Part shown: one piece after another, positions 32,686 to 45,800 of the stretch
How the letters are laid out: each line of letters starts with the position of its first letter
How positions within the stretch are numbered: the stretch's first letter is position 1
Origin: Nitrospira sp.
Lineage (GTDB): Bacteria; Nitrospirota; Nitrospiria; Nitrospirales; Nitrospiraceae
Direction: 5' to 3'
DNA: 64,000 nt
Assembly (NCBI GenBank): GCA_015709715.1
Contig: CP054184.1
Coordinates: 620,001 to 684,000 of the forward strand
Position numbers and translations under genes: made by a program
The notes under the pieces: generated by a model
Seen by the model: only the letters and a program-made list of their open reading frames with translations
What the model was told of the DNA's origin: nothing
Databases searched by the model: none

Positions 32686-35600
32686 GTGTTGCGAGCGCCT
32701 CTCCAATCCGTTGGTGGGCGTGGATGCTGTGGACGGCATCCATGTGGTCTCCGACCACAGTCTCCACCGTGACCGGTCCGGTCGTATGCTCCGACCAGTC
32801 GACCGGCCCCTGTCCCCGGCGCGCGAGGGTCGACGTCGTCCACCACACGTGGATCGGCGCCTTGATCGGATGGCTTCGGGTCACGATCAGGAACCGTGCC
32901 GCCTCCCTGGCCAAGGTATAGCCGAGTTTCAATGACCCGATCGAGGCCTCTGCTTCTTCGGGAGAGAGAAAGTCCCGTTCTCGCGCCCAACGAATGGCCG
33001 TCTCCAATCGTTCCTCCTCGCCCAACGACTCCAACCGCTCCCGCAAGGCCTCCCGCTCCGCATCCGGGATCGCATCGAAGGCTTCCCGCTGGTCGCGCCG
33101 GATGTAGGCGATCAATTCCTCCACCGGAGTCGGCCCGTCCGCCGCATAGAGGGCCTGATTCGGCTGGGTATCCAGGAGACCGAGAAAGGCCACCGACTCG
33201 CCGGCCCGTTCCAGCGTCTGCGCCGTCGCCAAGGCCAGCACGCCACCGTTCGACCAGCCGACCAGATGATAGGGACCATGCGGCCGACAATCACGAATCA
33301 GCGCAGCCTGCTGTTCGGCAAGCTTCGGAATGGATAGGTCTTGCCAGCGCAGGGAAAAGAGATGGCCCAGCGAGAGGCCGTACACCGGGCGCCCTTCCTC
33401 CAGAGATCGTGCCAACGGCCGGTAGGCCTGCACATGGGTCCCGTCAGGATCGAAACAAAACAACGGCGGCAAGGCACGGCCCTCGCGCAGGAGGACAAGC
33501 TCCGCAAAAGCCAAGGGGCACTCCCCTTCGAGCCGCCGGCTCAGTTGCTCCAGCGTCGGGTGCTGGAAGAGATCCATCACGGTCAGCGGCTGATCCACGA
33601 CCGCCTGCATCCGAGCAATCGCCTGTACGGCCAACAGAGAATGGCCCCCCAAATCGAAGAAGTTATCCTGAAGACCGATCCGCTCGACGCCGAGCACCTG
33701 GCTCCAGATGGCGGCCAGCTGCTGTTCGGTCACCGTGGCCGGCGCCTCATAGGCGGTCGGGCGCGGCGCCTCGACGTCCGGTGCGGGCAAGGCCTGGCGG
33801 TCCACCTTCCCGTTCGGACTCAACGGCAGCTGCGCCAGCCGGACGACCACCGCCGGCACCAGATACTCCGGCAGCGTCTGCGCCAGCCCCGCCTTGAGCG
33901 CCGCGGGCTCGAACGGCTGCGCCGGGTCCGTCGTCACGTAGCCCACGAGCCGGGCGCCCCCCGGGCCGTCCCGCCGCGCCACCACCACGGCCTCCCGAAT
34001 CCCCGGCTGCTGCCGTAGCGCCGCCTCCACTTCCCCCACCTCGATGCGCACGCCCCGGATCTTCACCTGATGGTCCAGCCGTCCCAGATACTCGATGGTC
34101 CCGTCCGACCGGTACCGCACGAGATCGCCTGTCCGGTAGAGCCGTTGGCCCGGCTGCGCACTGAAGGGGTCCGGCACGAACCGCGCCGCCGTCAGGGCCG
34201 GCCGCCGATGGTACCCGCGCCCCACCCCGATCCCGCCGATATAACATTCCCCCGGCACCCCGATCGGCACCGGCTCCCCCTGCGGGTCCCGCACATAGAT
34301 CTGGAGATTGGCGATGGGCCGCCCGATCGGCACGGTGGCCGCCGGCGGGGTCGGACAGGTCCAGGCCGTCACGTCGATGGCGGCTTCGGTAGGCCCGTAG
34401 AGGTTGTGCAGAGCCACCCCCGGCAACTGCTGCTGCACCCGCGGCGGGACCGTCGCCGGCAGGGCTTCGCCGCTACAGACGATCTGCCGGAGACTCCGGC
34501 AGGTCTCCACCCCAGGCTGGTCCAGGAAGGCCTGCAACATGGGCGGCACGAAGTGCAGCGTGGTCACACCCTGCGCCACGATATGCTGGATCAACTGAGC
34601 CGGGTCCTTGTGGGCGCCGGGTTCGGCCATGACCAGCTCGGCCCCGACGAGCAACGGCCAGAAGAATTCCCACACGGACACGTCGAAGCTGATCGGCGTC
34701 TTCTGCAGCACCCGGTCGGCGGCGGTCAGCCCATAGGCCTCTTGCATCCACTGAAGCCGGTTGCGGAGGCCCGCATGCGTATTGCCCGCCCCTTTCGGCT
34801 GCCCGGTGGAGCCGGAGGTGTAGAGCACGTAGGCCAGTTGCGCGTCGGCCAGCCGCCCCGGCGGCGGCGTGGCCGGATAGGTGGCCAGGGTGGCCCGGTC
34901 CCGATCCAGGCAGAGGGTCGGGCCGGCATGCGCCAACCGCGCCGCCTGCGCCCCGTCGGTCACGAGCAGCGCCGCCTGGCTGTCGTCCAGCATGTAGCGG
35001 AGGCGCGCGACGGGATAGGAGGGATCGAGCGGCACGAAGGCCGCGCCCGCATACCACGTCCCCAGCAGGGCCACCACCAGGTCCACCGACCGCTCCAGGG
35101 CCACGGCCACCAGCGCCTCCGGCCCGATGCCCCGCCCGCGGAGCGCCTGGGCCACTTGATAGGCCTGCTCGAGCAACGCCGCATAGGTCACCGTCGTCGC
35201 CCCCGCCCGCACCGCGATAGCTGCCGGCGTCCGCGCCGCCTGCGCCGCAAGCTGCACCGGCACCGCCGCATCCGGATAGACCCGCCCCGTCCGGTTCCAC
35301 ACCCCCACCACCTGCTGCCGCTCTGCCCCGGTCAAGAGCGGAAGGGCGCTCACGGGGGTTCGGACATCTCGGACCAGCGCATCCAGAATGGATTCATAAC
35401 GAGCCAACAGCCCCTCGACCGTGACGGAGTCGAACAGATCCGTATTGTACTCGATGGCCACCACGAGTCCTCCCTCCGTCTGCTGCACCGTCATCGAGAG
35501 GTCGAATTTCGCGGTGGTGCTGTCGATCTCGATCGGCTCGAACTCCAACCCACTCACCTCCAACTCGGACGCAGGCGCGTTCTGGAGGTCGAACATGACC

Positions 35601-38600
35601 TGAAAAATCGGCGAGCGGCTGACATCGCGTGTCGGGTGCAGTACGTCCACGAGCTTTTCGAACGGTGTCTCTTGATGGGCATAGGCCTCCAGACAGGCCT
35701 CCCGCACCGCGGCGATTACCTCGGCGGAGGAGGCATCCCGGGAAATCTGGGTGCGGATCGCCAGGGTATTGACGAAGAACCCGATGAGGCCTTCGGTCTC
35801 TTTCCTGGTCCGGTTGGCAATGGGGGTTCCGACGATCAGGTCGCTCTGCCCCGTCATCCTGGCCAACAACATGAAGAAGGCGCTCAACAGCATCATGTAC
35901 AGGGTGGCGCCCATCCGCCGCCCCAAGGCGGACAGTTCGGCGGCACGCGCAGGGTCAAGGGTCGAGCTGACCATCGCCCCCCGTGACGTTTGCACGGCCG
36001 GTCTCGGTCGATCCGTCGGCAAGTCCATCACGGGCAATTCGCCGCCCAGCACCGTCTTCCAAAATGCCAAGTCTCGTTCGAGCAGGGGTCCTGCCATCCA
36101 GGCGCGTTGCCATTGCGACAGATCGGCGTACTGCAAGGGCAACTCCGGCAAGGGCGAAGGCCGGCCTTCCACGTGGGATGCATAGAGGGCCGTCATCTCC
36201 CGGACCAGCACATGGGCGGACCAGGCGTCCGACACGATGTGGTGCAACGTGAGCAGCAACAGGTGTTCGGTCGGTCGGAGCCGGATGAGACTGACCCGCA
36301 GCAGCGGGCCGTAGCGCAGGTCGAACGGACGTTCGGCCTCGACCGCAGCCAACCGAATCGCCGCTCGATCTCGTTCCTCTTCGGGAAGATGCTGGAGATC
36401 GATCAGAGGGAGCGTGAAGGCCGGCTCCGCAGCGATCACCTGCATCGGGACCCCGTTGAGGCTGTGAAAGGTGGTCCGCAGCGCTTCGTGGCGCCGCATC
36501 ACCGCTCGGAAGCTCCGTTCCAACGCCTCGACATCGAGCGGACCCCTGACACGCAACGCGATCGGAATGATGTAGGCCGTGCTGTCCGGCTCCAACTGTG
36601 CCAATACCCAGAGCCGTTGTTGGGCGAACGACAGGGGCACCGGGCCGGAGCGCGGGATCGGCTGCGGCGCGGGGAGCGGTTCCGCCAGGTCCGTTCCTCT
36701 GGCCGCTTCGGCCACCTGGACCAGTCGGGCGACCGTGGGCGCCTCGAAGAGGGTGCGTAACGGGAGATCGACCCGCAGGGCTTGGCGCACCCGTGACATG
36801 ACCTGCGTGGCAAGGAGCGAATGACCGCCCAAATCGAAAAAGTTGTCCTGGACACCGACGGCGTCCCGTTTCAACACATCACACCAAATCCCGGCCACAA
36901 TCTCTTCCGTGGCCGTGGCCGGAGCCATGAACCGTCGACTGTCCGGCCCCTCACGATCCGGTTCCGGCAGAGCGCCGCGATCCACCTTGCCATTGGCCGT
37001 CAGGGGCAGGGCCGGCAGAACGGTCGCAGCCGCAGGCACCATGTAATCGGGCAACTGCGAACGGAGAAAGTCCTGGATCACCCGGCTCTCCCCCTCCGTT
37101 CCCGGCCCGACCAGATAGGCCGCGAGGAAGGGATCGCCTTGGTGGTTCTCGCGTACCGCCACGACGGCATCCTGCACGGCTGGATGCTGCCGCAGAACCG
37201 ATTCGATCTCCCCCAGTTCGATCCGGAACCCTCGAATCTTCACTTGATGGTCCACCCGACCTAGGAATTCGATCGAACCGTCAGGCAGCCGCCTGGTGCG
37301 GTCGCCTGTGCGATAGAGGCGGGCGCCTGGTTGCGACGCATGGGGGTTGGGCACGAACCGTTCGGCGGTACGGTCCGGTTGATTCCAATATCCGCGCGCG
37401 AGGCCTTGGCCGCCCAGATACAGTTCCCCCGCCACGCCGATCGGCACCGGTTCCTGGCGGTCGTCGAGGATGTAGGCTTCGAGGTTGTCGAGGGGACGGC
37501 CGATGGGGACCGTGCGGGCGAGACGCATCACCGCATCATCGGTCACGACAGCGGTCAGGGCGCCGACGGTCGTTTCCGTGGGGCCATAATGGTTGATGAC
37601 GGTGCAGGTCGCCTGCCGCCGCACCTGATCGGCTAAACCCCACGACAGCGCCTCGCCGCCGAACAGGAGAAACTTTCGCGGCCAGAGCGCCCGGCCATCT
37701 CCGGTGGCCAGCAGGGCCTTGAAATGGGAGGGGACGATCTTCAGCACGTCGATGGGATGCTCAGCGAGATAGGCACCGAACAACCGACCGTCCGTCGCAG
37801 TCTCGTAGCCGATGACATGAAGACAGCCGCCGGAGGTCAAGGCGGGAAAAATCGCGCTATATCCCAAGTCTGCGCTCAAGGTCGAGACGGTCGCAAACTG
37901 CAGCGGTTCCTGTGGGTCCAACTGCTTCGAGATCGCCAGGGTGTAGTTCACGAGGTTGCGATGGGAGACGGCCACACCCTTGGGCTGACCGGTCGAGCCG
38001 GAGGTAAAGATCACATAGGCCAGGGCGTCCGGTGACAGCACCAGATCGAGGTTGCCGTCCGGTTCGTCAGCCACCAGCTCGCTGAGGTCCAGGGTCATGC
38101 CGTGGAAGATCGGCCGAACCTGGTCGGATGGAGCCTGCGCTACGAGGATCCCAGCGCCGCTCTGCGCCATCTGCGGCGCGAGTCGCACGGACGCATGCGC
38201 CGGATCGACCGGCACATAGGCCGCGCCGGCCTTCAGCACCCCCAACATGGCCACGATCATCTCGGTGGAGCGATCGAAACAGAGGCCGACCCGATCGCCT
38301 GGTTGCACGCCGCGCCGCCTCAACCCACGGGCCACCCGGTTCGCCTGTCGATTAAGCTCGTCGTAGGACAACCGCCGCTCGCCGGCCACGACGGCGGAAG
38401 AGGCCGGTCGGCACACCGCCTGTGCCTCAATCAGTCGATGAATCGGAAGCATAGGGTCCAGCGGACTGGTCGTTTGATTGAACTCTCGCGTGAGCCTGAT
38501 CCGTTCCCGAGTCCCCACCAGGTCGACTTCATCGATCGACAGCGTGAGGCATTCGGGAAGGCGACGCGACAGTTCCAGAAATCGATCGGCCAAGGCCTGG

Positions 38601-39817
38601 ACCATGACCGCCGGGATACGGTCCGCGTCAAAATGCCAGGTCAGTGCCAGCCCCGCCTCGTCTTCAAGAGCAGCGAGCCTGAGTTTGAGGGGCTCGGCGC
38701 AAAAGCTGCTCTCCGCGAGGGTGACGGCACCGGAGGCCGTCCGGTTGGGCTTGGCGCGACGACCATATTCGAAGCCGATCCCCGCGCGCACAGCCTCCGC
38801 CTCTTCTTCCCCCTGCTCCACCGCATAGTAGTGCTGCCAGTCTTCCGCTTGCCCCTGCTCGCGTGCAATCAAGGCCACTAGGTCTTGCAGCGCCGGATTC
38901 CCCTCCATCCGAAGGTGGAGCGGCAACCAGCATTCGAATAATCCGATCCCTCCTTGCAACTCCTCGAACGAACGCCCCTCGGTACGCCACCAACAGATCA
39001 GATCAGTTCGGCCGGTCGTCCGATAGAGGGGGACCATCCAACAGGCAAACAGCACAAGCGGGAGAGACACCTGTGCAGCGGCGGCGGCATCTCGCAGTCG
39101 TTCCAAGTCTGCAGCGGAAAGCAGACGTTGGACTGCTTGGGAGGCGGCATCCAACCCATCGAGACGGTCCGTCCGCTCGAAGGGCAAAAGCACGACCTGG
39201 TTGCTGGTAAGTTTCCGTCCGGCCCACCAGGCCCGCCCTTGCTCCGCCTCTTCGCCCTCCAGCAACTCATGGTGCCATTCAGAAAATTGACCATATTGGA
39301 CAGGCGCCTCGTCCACCGTCCCGTCGTTGCCCAGATCCAAGAGCAGGCTGAGTTCGGCGGCCACATTCGCCAGCGACCAGTGATCGGCGCAGAGCCCCGG
39401 CATCTCCAGGATCAGCCGCCCGGAGACATCCGTCAGGCGGCAGAACGTGCCCCGTATCAGCGGCCTCGTTTCCCAATCGGGATCTACTATTCGACGTACT
39501 GCGTCCCCGGCAGCCTGTTCGCGTGTGCGCTCGTCGGGGAGGTGCCGCAGGTCGACGACCTGCCAGAACAGATCGGCCTCCTCGTTGATCACTTGGAACG
39601 GAACCTTCATACCGGGCTCCCGGTAGAAGCTCGTGCGAAGACTGTCATGGCGGGCGATCACCCGGCGCAGGGCTCGATGCACCGCCTCCTCGTCGAACGC
39701 ACCCTCCAGCTGGACCACCGCCCTGGCCTGTCCGCGATGGCCGCGTTGTTGCCACAACCAGAGTCGCTTCTGGTGGGGTGACAGCCGCAGCCCCTGAACC
39801 TCGATCTCCTGTTGCAT
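32666..39817 (-). CDS. NRPS, terminal: interface-like C domain, A(Asp), T, C, A(Ser), T, TE
   Basis: 2383 residues. Domains: atypical condensation-like domain (aa about 10-430) in which the HHxxxDG site reads LCADHWS; A1 (442-955), whose pocket residues I read as DLSKLGHVGK, close to the Asp code; T1 with [15 protein letters not shown] (Ser about 998); C2 (1060-1490) with [10 protein letters not shown]2 (1495-2039) read as DVWHVSLIDK, a Ser code; T2 (about 2059) with [15 protein letters not shown]; thioesterase (2092-2380) with GWSNGG and a late [11 protein letters not shown]. The TE makes this the last protein of the line, releasing the peptide by hydrolysis or cyclisation. The first domain probably acts as an interface for the hydroxylase fused to the preceding protein. 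GGGGGGAGG precedes the ATG. The A2 cassette is a near-exact copy of two others in this cluster. Confidence 0.92.
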   Translation of the reverse strand: MQQEIEVQGLRLSPHQKRLWLWQQRGHRGQARAVVQLEGAFDEEAVHRALRRVIARHDSLRTSFYREPGMKVPFQVINEEADLFWQVVDLRHLPDERTREQAAGDAVRRIVDPDWETRPLIRGTFCRLTDVSGRLILEMPGLCADHWSLANVAAELSLLLDLGNDGTVDEAPVQYGQFSEWHHELLEGEEAEQGRAWWAGRKLTSNQVVLLPFERTDRLDGLDAASQAVQRLLSAADLERLRDAAAAAQVSLPLVLFACWMVPLYRTTGRTDLICWWRTEGRSFEELQGGIGLFECWLPLHLRMEGNPALQDLVALIAREQGQAEDWQHYYAVEQGEEEAEAVRAGIGFEYGRRAKPNRTASGAVTLAESSFCAEPLKLRLAALEDEAGLALTWHFDADRIPAVMVQALADRFLELSRRLPECLTLSIDEVDLVGTRERIRLTREFNQTTSPLDPMLPIHRLIEAQAVCRPASSAVVAGERRLSYDELNRQANRVARGLRRRGVQPGDRVGLCFDRSTEMIVAMLGVLKAGAAYVPVDPAHASVRLAPQMAQSGAGILVAQAPSDQVRPIFHGMTLDLSELVADEPDGNLDLVLSPDALAYVIFTSGSTGQPKGVAVSHRNLVNYTLAISKQLDPQEPLQFATVSTLSADLGYSAIFPALTSGGCLHVIGYETATDGRLFGAYLAEHPIDVLKIVPSHFKALLATGDGRALWPRKFLLFGGEALSWGLADQVRRQATCTVINHYGPTETTVGALTAVVTDDAVMRLARTVPIGRPLDNLEAYILDDRQEPVPIGVAGELYLGGQGLARGYWNQPDRTAERFVPNPHASQPGARLYRTGDRTRRLPDGSIEFLGRVDHQVKIRGFRIELGEIESVLRQHPAVQDAVVAVRENHQGDPFLAAYLVGPGTEGESRVIQDFLRSQLPDYMVPAAATVLPALPLTANGKVDRGALPEPDREGPDSRRFMAPATATEEIVAGIWCDVLKRDAVGVQDNFFDLGGHSLLATQVMSRVRQALRVDLPLRTLFEAPTVARLVQVAEAARGTDLAEPLPAPQPIPRSGPVPLSFAQQRLWVLAQLEPDSTAYIIPIALRVRGPLDVEALERSFRAVMRRHEALRTTFHSLNGVPMQVIAAEPAFTLPLIDLQHLPEEERDRAAIRLAAVEAERPFDLRYGPLLRVSLIRLRPTEHLLLLTLHHIVSDAWSAHVLVREMTALYASHVEGRPSPLPELPLQYADLSQWQRAWMAGPLLERDLAFWKTVLGGELPVMDLPTDRPRPAVQTSRGAMVSSTLDPARAAELSALGRRMGATLYMMLLSAFFMLLARMTGQSDLIVGTPIANRTRKETEGLIGFFVNTLAIRTQISRDASSAEVIAAVREACLEAYAHQETPFEKLVDVLHPTRDVSRSPIFQVMFDLQNAPASELEVSGLEFEPIEIDSTTAKFDLSMTVQQTEGGLVVAIEYNTDLFDSVTVEGLLARYESILDALVRDVRTPVSALPLLTGAERQQVVGVWNRTGRVYPDAAVPVQLAAQAARTPAAIAVRAGATTVTYAALLEQAYQVAQALRGRGIGPEALVAVALERSVDLVVALLGTWYAGAAFVPLDPSYPVARLRYMLDDSQAALLVTDGAQAARLAHAGPTLCLDRDRATLATYPATPPPGRLADAQLAYVLYTSGSTGQPKGAGNTHAGLRNRLQWMQEAYGLTAADRVLQKTPISFDVSVWEFFWPLLVGAELVMAEPGAHKDPAQLIQHIVAQGVTTLHFVPPMLQAFLDQPGVETCRSLRQIVCSGEALPATVPPRVQQQLPGVALHNLYGPTEAAIDVTAWTCPTPPAATVPIGRPIANLQIYVRDPQGEPVPIGVPGECYIGGIGVGRGYHRRPALTAARFVPDPFSAQPGQRLYRTGDLVRYRSDGTIEYLGRLDHQVKIRGVRIEVGEVEAALRQQPGIREAVVVARRDGPGGARLVGYVTTDPAQPFEPAALKAGLAQTLPEYLVPAVVVRLAQLPLSPNGKVDRQALPAPDVEAPRPTAYEAPATVTEQQLAAIWSQVLGVERIGLQDNFFDLGGHSLLAVQAIARMQAVVDQPLTVMDLFQHPTLEQLSRRLEGECPLAFAELVLLREGRALPPLFCFDPDGTHVQAYRPLARSLEEGRPVYGLSLGHLFSLRWQDLSIPKLAEQQAALIRDCRPHGPYHLVGWSNGGVLALATAQTLERAGESVAFLGLLDTQPNQALYAADGPTPVEELIAYIRRDQREAFDAIPDAEREALRERLESLGEEERLETAIRWARERDFLSPEEAEASIGSLKLGYTLAREAARFLIVTRSHPIKAPIHVWWTTSTLARRGQGPVDWSEHTTGPVTVETVVGDHMDAVHSIHAHQRIGEALATLRTASA
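33690..35343 (-). repeat. serine A-domain cassette, copy 1 (1654 bp)
   Basis: By eye identical to 50398-52051 and 56919-58572 apart from one silent base (33767 region, GTC/ATC on the plus strand). It spans from the C-A linker ([19 protein letters not shown]) to the A-T border ([10 protein letters not shown]), i.e. one complete adenylation domain. Sequence diverges abruptly on both sides. Confidence 0.92.
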
Positions 39818-39826
39818 GCCTCCCCC

Positions 39827-42800
39827 CTATGACGTCATGGAGTGAACAGCCGACTGGGCGATCATGTCACCCATCGCGACGACGATCTTGCGGGGTCCGA
39901 CAAAGGGGTCGCGCGCATGGGCCACGAGCATGTTGTCGAGCATAATGAGGTCTCCCTCCTGCCATGGAAACCGCACCGCGGTCCGCTCGTACAGGGCGCC
40001 GATTTCCTCGACAACCTCATCCTCGATGGTGGTGCCGTCACCGTAGTAGACGTTTCTCGGGAGCGAATCGATACCGAGCATCGACAGGAGAGACTCCCGC
40101 ACCGCCGGCTCCAAGCAGGAGACGTGGTGAAGCTGGATCTGGTTGAAGAACACCGATTCCCCGGTCTCGGGATGTTCGATGATGGCCGGACAGAGCTGTT
40201 TGGTGCGCAGGCCGTCCTTCTCCATCCATTGCCAGGTCATGCCGTTACGGACGCACAGGGCCTCCACGGCGGCCTTGTCGGTCGTCCGAAAGAAATCCTG
40301 CCAACTCACGTCGACGCCCGGCACGAAGTTACGGACGTACATGAGCTGCTTGCTGCGCAGTCGCTCGCGCAGGTCCGGCCTCAGCCCCTGGAACATCAGC
40401 CGGCCGTCCACGATCGGCGTCTGTCCTCCCTCCCGTGCCGCCTGCAGGCAGAAGAAGAACTGCTTCTGCGGCCAGCGATGCATGTGAGAACTCTCGTTGT
40501 GGAAAAGGATGGGTTTCTCCGATGGATAGGGCGTCGAGCCGTAGACATGACGACCGCTCTTCTCGCGTGGCAAATCGCCATAGTCTCCGAACAGCTCGCT
40601 GCAGAAGGCTTGCGCGACGGATTCGAAGTCCTGCACCGTCTTGAGCGCGAACCCGCGGAACAGCAGGGCGCCAGACTGCAACAGTTCACGCTGCAAGCGC
40701 GGGCGTTGATCCCTGACCCATCCGGCCAGATCGACATCCTCCACCGCCGGGGTGTAGAGCCAAGGCATCGCATGACCTTCCACGAGCGGCCGGCCGGTCA
40801 CCAGCGTGCGCTGCGCCAACGCGACCGGCTTCGGCTTGATCGCCTTGAATCGCTGGAGCCGCTGATCGTTCCGTTGCTGCTGTTCCATCTTCTGCGCCTC
40901 CTTTGCCTCCCCATCGTCCGTCTCCAACGTATCGATCCCGCGCTCCGGCGCAAGTCCGATCTCCTGCAACAGCCGTAGAAACCGTTGCGTCCATCCGGCG
41001 ATCGTCTCGAATTCGAACAGATCGCGGCTGAACTTCCACAAGCCGGCGCAGCCGTCCTCCGTTTCTTCCATGAACAGGCCCACGTCGAACCGCGACACCT
41101 CGTGCTCGAACTCCAAGGACTCGACGCTCACGCCGGCCAGTTGCAGCGAGGGCGGCGGCACGTTCTGCAACACGAACAGGACCTGTACCAGCGGGTTCCG
41201 ACCGAGATCCCTTGTCAGCTTCAGCGCATCCACGATCTTCTCAAACGGCACATCCTGGTGGGCATAGGCCCCCAAGGCCGTCTCCCGCACCCGCCCCAAG
41301 AGCTGCACGAAGGACGGATTGCCGCTCAGATCCGTACGCAGGGGCAGGAGGTTGACGAAGAACCCCACAAGCTGTTCGGTCTCAGCGCGGTTCCGGTTGG
41401 CCACGTCTGTGCCGACCAGGATGTCGGTCTGTTTCGCCAATTGGGACAACAGCACCTTGAAGGCCGCGAGCAGCGTCATGAACAGGGTCACGCCCTGACG
41501 CCGACTCAATCGCCGGAGCGGCTCGAGCGTCTCTCCGGGCACGTGGAACGTGAGCCGTCCGCCTCGATAACTCTGGCGTTCAGGCCGCGGATGGTCGGTC
41601 TGCAGCCTCAATTGCGGGGGCGTGGACCCGAGCCGTCGCTTCCAGTAGACGATCTCTCGTTCGAGCAAGGCTCCCTGGAGCCATTGCCGCTGCCACAGCG
41701 CGAAGTCGCGATACTGGATCGGCAAGGCGGGCAGCAGCTGCTCCACCTCATCGCCGGCCGCCCCGCTCGATCCCTCCGCCTGGTTCGCCAGCGCGTTGTA
41801 CATCGTCGCCACCTCCTGCGTCACGACCGCCAGCGACCAGGCATCGGCCGCGATGTGGTGGACCGTCACGAGCAGGATATGGGCCTCGGCGCTCACCTTC
41901 AGCAGGAGGGCACGGATCGGCAGGTCTCGATCCAGGTGAAACGGTCGTTGCGCTTGGGCTTCGGCATGGTGATGAATGGCCGCCGTCCGCTCCGACTCCG
42001 ACAGGAGTGTGAGGTCCTCGACCGGAATTGAAAAGTGATCGAGTTGGATCACCACCTGCCTCGGTTCCCCGTCCACGGCCGAGAAGGTGGTGCGCAGGGT
42101 TTCGTGGCGGCGCAGGAGCGCGAGAAAACTCCGTTCCAGGATTCCGTGATGAAGCGTTCCGCCGAGACGGAGGGCAAACGGCAAATTGTAGGCCCCGCTT
42201 TCCGGGTCCATTTGCGCGAGGAACCACAGACGTTGCTGCGCGAAGGAAAGCGGCAGGTGCTCGGCCTGCGGTGCCGGCAGGAGCGGGGGAATCTGTCCGC
42301 CGTCCCCTGCGAGCAGGGCTTGATCCACGGCCAACGCAAAGGCCTCGACCGTCGCATGGTCGAACAGCGTACGGAGGGGGAGGTCGATGCGAAACGCCGC
42401 CCGCACGCGGGACATGACCTGCGTAGCGAGCAGGGAATGGCCGCCGAGTTCGAAAAACTGATCCCGTCGCCCGATGCGCTCCAGCCCCAAGATCTCGGCC
42501 CAGATCCCCGCCACCAGCTCTTGCGTCTGCGTCACGGAGGGTTCGAAATCATCGCCCCGGCGGTCCGCATCCGGTGTGGGCAACGCCTTCCGGTCGATTT
42601 TTCCATTCGGCGTGAGCGGCAGGGACGGGAGGAAGACGAAGGTGGCCGGTACCATGTAGTCGGGCAGCGTCCGCCGCAGAAACAGTCGGAGACGATCGGC
42701 GTTCAAGGTCGCCGTCGTCGCCACATAGGCCACCAATTGCCGATGCCCCTGCTGCAACTCGCTCGCCACCACGACACAACGCTCGACATCGGGATGCTGC

Positions 42801-45800
42801 GCCAACCTGGCTTCGATTTCGCCCAGTTCGATCCGGAATCCCCGAATCTTGACTTGATGATCGCGCCGCCCCACGAATTCGAGCGCCCCGCCAGGCCGGT
42901 GGCGGACCAGATCTCCGGTTCGATAGAGCCGACTCCCCGGCAAGGAGGAAAAGGGATCCGGGACGAAGACCGCCGCCGTCCTCGCCGGATCACCGAGGTA
43001 TCCGCGACCCACGGCCACTCCCCCAACACACAACTCTCCGGCCACGCCAGGCGGCATGAGGTCCATCCGGCGATCCAGGACATACAGCCGCACACCATGG
43101 ATCGGCTGCCCGATCGGCATTCTGAGTTCCTCCTCGGGCGGCTGCTCACGAATGCAGGCGAGCGCGACATCGTCGGAACATTCCGCCGGGCCGTAGGCGT
43201 TCACGAGCGGCACGGTCGGATAGCGGTCCAACCACCGGCGGCACAGGTCCGGCAACAAGGCCTCACCAGTGGGCAGCAACCAGCGCAGCCGGGGAAGAGA
43301 CAAGGAGGGCCCCGCGAGGAGGCTGCTCAACAACGAGGGCACCACCTCCAGCACCGAGACCTGCCGAGCCGCAACCTCGGCCAACAGCCGTTGAGGATCG
43401 CGTACCACGTCGTCGGGAATAATCTGCACCGTGGCCCCGCAGAGCAGCGGGGTCAGGAACTGCCAGACGGAGATATCGAAGCATTGCGAAGCAGTCTGGG
43501 CGACCACATCACCGGGACCAAGTTCGAGCGTCGGAATCTTCGTCATGAGATGGTTCATCATTCCCCGGCTCTCGACCATCGCGCCCTTGGGCACCCCGGT
43601 CGACCCGGAGGTAAAGATGACATAGGCGAGGCGTTGCGGCGCCGCCAGCGGGGGAGGATTGTCGCCTTCCCGCGCCTCTCCTGAGAAATCCTCCATCAAC
43701 ACAAGATCCGGCCCCGCCCCCGCCGGCAGCATCCTTGCGACCACCGCCGCCAAGGCTGCATGGCGGCCCCCTGTGATCAGGACCTTCACCCGGGCGGTGG
43801 AGAGGATCTGCACCAACCGCTCGGCGGGGTGATGGGGATCCAGCGGCAGATAGGCGCCACCGGCCTTCAACACCCCCACGATCATCGATAACAGCGCCGG
43901 CCCACGATCGTCCAAGAGTGCCACGATGCTGTCGGCCCCCACGCCGCGCTTGCGCAGGCCATGGGCGATCTGATTGGCCGCGCGATTCAGTTCCTCGTAG
44001 CTCAGGCGCGCGTCACCCTGTTGCACCGCGACGGCCCCCGGCATCCGCTCGACTTGGGCTTCGAACAGCGTGGCAAAGTCCTCAGGGACAGGCGCATCGC
44101 GATCGCACCAGTTCCAGTCCACCAGCAGGCGATGGCGCTCCCTCTCGTCGAGCATCGGAAGGTCACGGATCGCCGCCTCGGGGGACGCGACCATGGCCTC
44201 AAGTAATCGCTTGAGGTGGTCGAGCATGCGCGCCACGTCGGCCTGTTCGAAGAGCCGCCGGTCGTAGCTCAGGCGCACCCCCATCGACTCCCCGGGATAC
44301 CCGACCACGGTCATGGGATAGTTCGTGTGGACACGGTCTTGGTCGTAGGACAGAGCGCGATCGTCCCGTTCTTCGCCGAGCCTCGCGTCCTTCGGCGCGT
44401 TCTCGAACACGAGCAGACTGCGGAAGAGCGCCTGTCCCGACGGCACGTCGCTCCATTGTTGGATACGCACCAACGGCGCATATTCGTATTGGCGGATCCG
44501 ATAGTTTTCCGCCAGCAGATGTCGGAGCCACGTCGTCACGGGCATCTCAGGCGACAGGGTGACGCGAAGCGGCAGCGTGTTGATGAAGAGGCCGACGATC
44601 TCCTCCACGCCGGGCAGGTCGGTCGGCCTTCCCGCGACGGTCACGCCGAACAAGACCTGCGACTCCCCGCTATAGCGCGAGAGCAGGATGGCCCAGGCTC
44701 CCTGCAGGAAAGTATTCAGAGTCACATGGTGGCGTTGGGCCAAGACCCGCAGTTGTTCGGACACCTCCGGCGACAACTCCATGAACACGTCGCCCACCTC
44801 GACTCCGGTTGCGGAGCTATCGGGGTCCACCCGCTCGATCCCCAGTGGGGTCGGCGTGGTGAAGCCGGCCAATTCCTGTTTCCAGAATTGTTCGGCCGCA
44901 GCCTGGTCCTGCCGTTGCAGCCAGGCGATGTAATCGCGATAGGGCGCCGGCTTGGGCAGCGCCAACGGCTTTCCTTGGAGGTAGGCATCGTAGTGGGTGA
45001 GGAAGTCCATCATGAGGAGGGAGAAACACCAGTCGTCGGTGAGGATATGGTGAAAACTCCGCACGATAGCGTACCGATCCAGGCCGCGCCGTACGAGACG
45101 GATGCGCATGAGCGGCGCACGCACGAAATCCAACCCCTCTTTCAATTCCTGCTCCAGCATGTCCCGCATGCGGACCTGTTGTTGCTCGTCACTCAGGCCC
45201 GCCCAATCCAAGTCCTGAATCACAGTCTCCGCCGCGACCCGTCGATGGACGAGCTGGAGCGGGGCGGGCAAGTCCTTCCACATGAAGGAGGTTCGGAGCA
45301 TCGGGTAGCGGTCGATGACGCGCTGCCAGGCCCGGCCGAAGACCTCCCGATCCAGACGCCCCTCCCACGCGTAATACTGCTGCATGAGATAGATGCCGGA
45401 ACCGGGGTTCATCAGGGTGTGAAACAACATGCCTTCCTGCATCGGCGACAGGGGGTAACAGTCTTCGATCTCCGCCCAGTCCTCTCGCCGCCCCACCAGT
45501 TCCTCCGAGGCCAACCCTGTCAGCGGGAAGACCGGCAGGGCCGGTGCCGCGTTCTCCTCGACTGCCCTCACCTGGATCTGACCGGCATCGGCCGGCGCGG
45601 CCTGTTTCACCTGTGCCACCGCCGCCGCGGCAGCCACGGTTTGATGTTCGAACAGTTGCTTGGGTGTCAGCTTGACCCCGTCACGGTTTGCGCGCGCAAT
45701 GACCTGCAACGTGCGGATCGAATCGCCCCCCAAGGCGAAAAAGTTGTCGTGCACGCCGACGCGTTCGACTTGCAAGACGGTTTGCCAAATTCCCGCCAGG

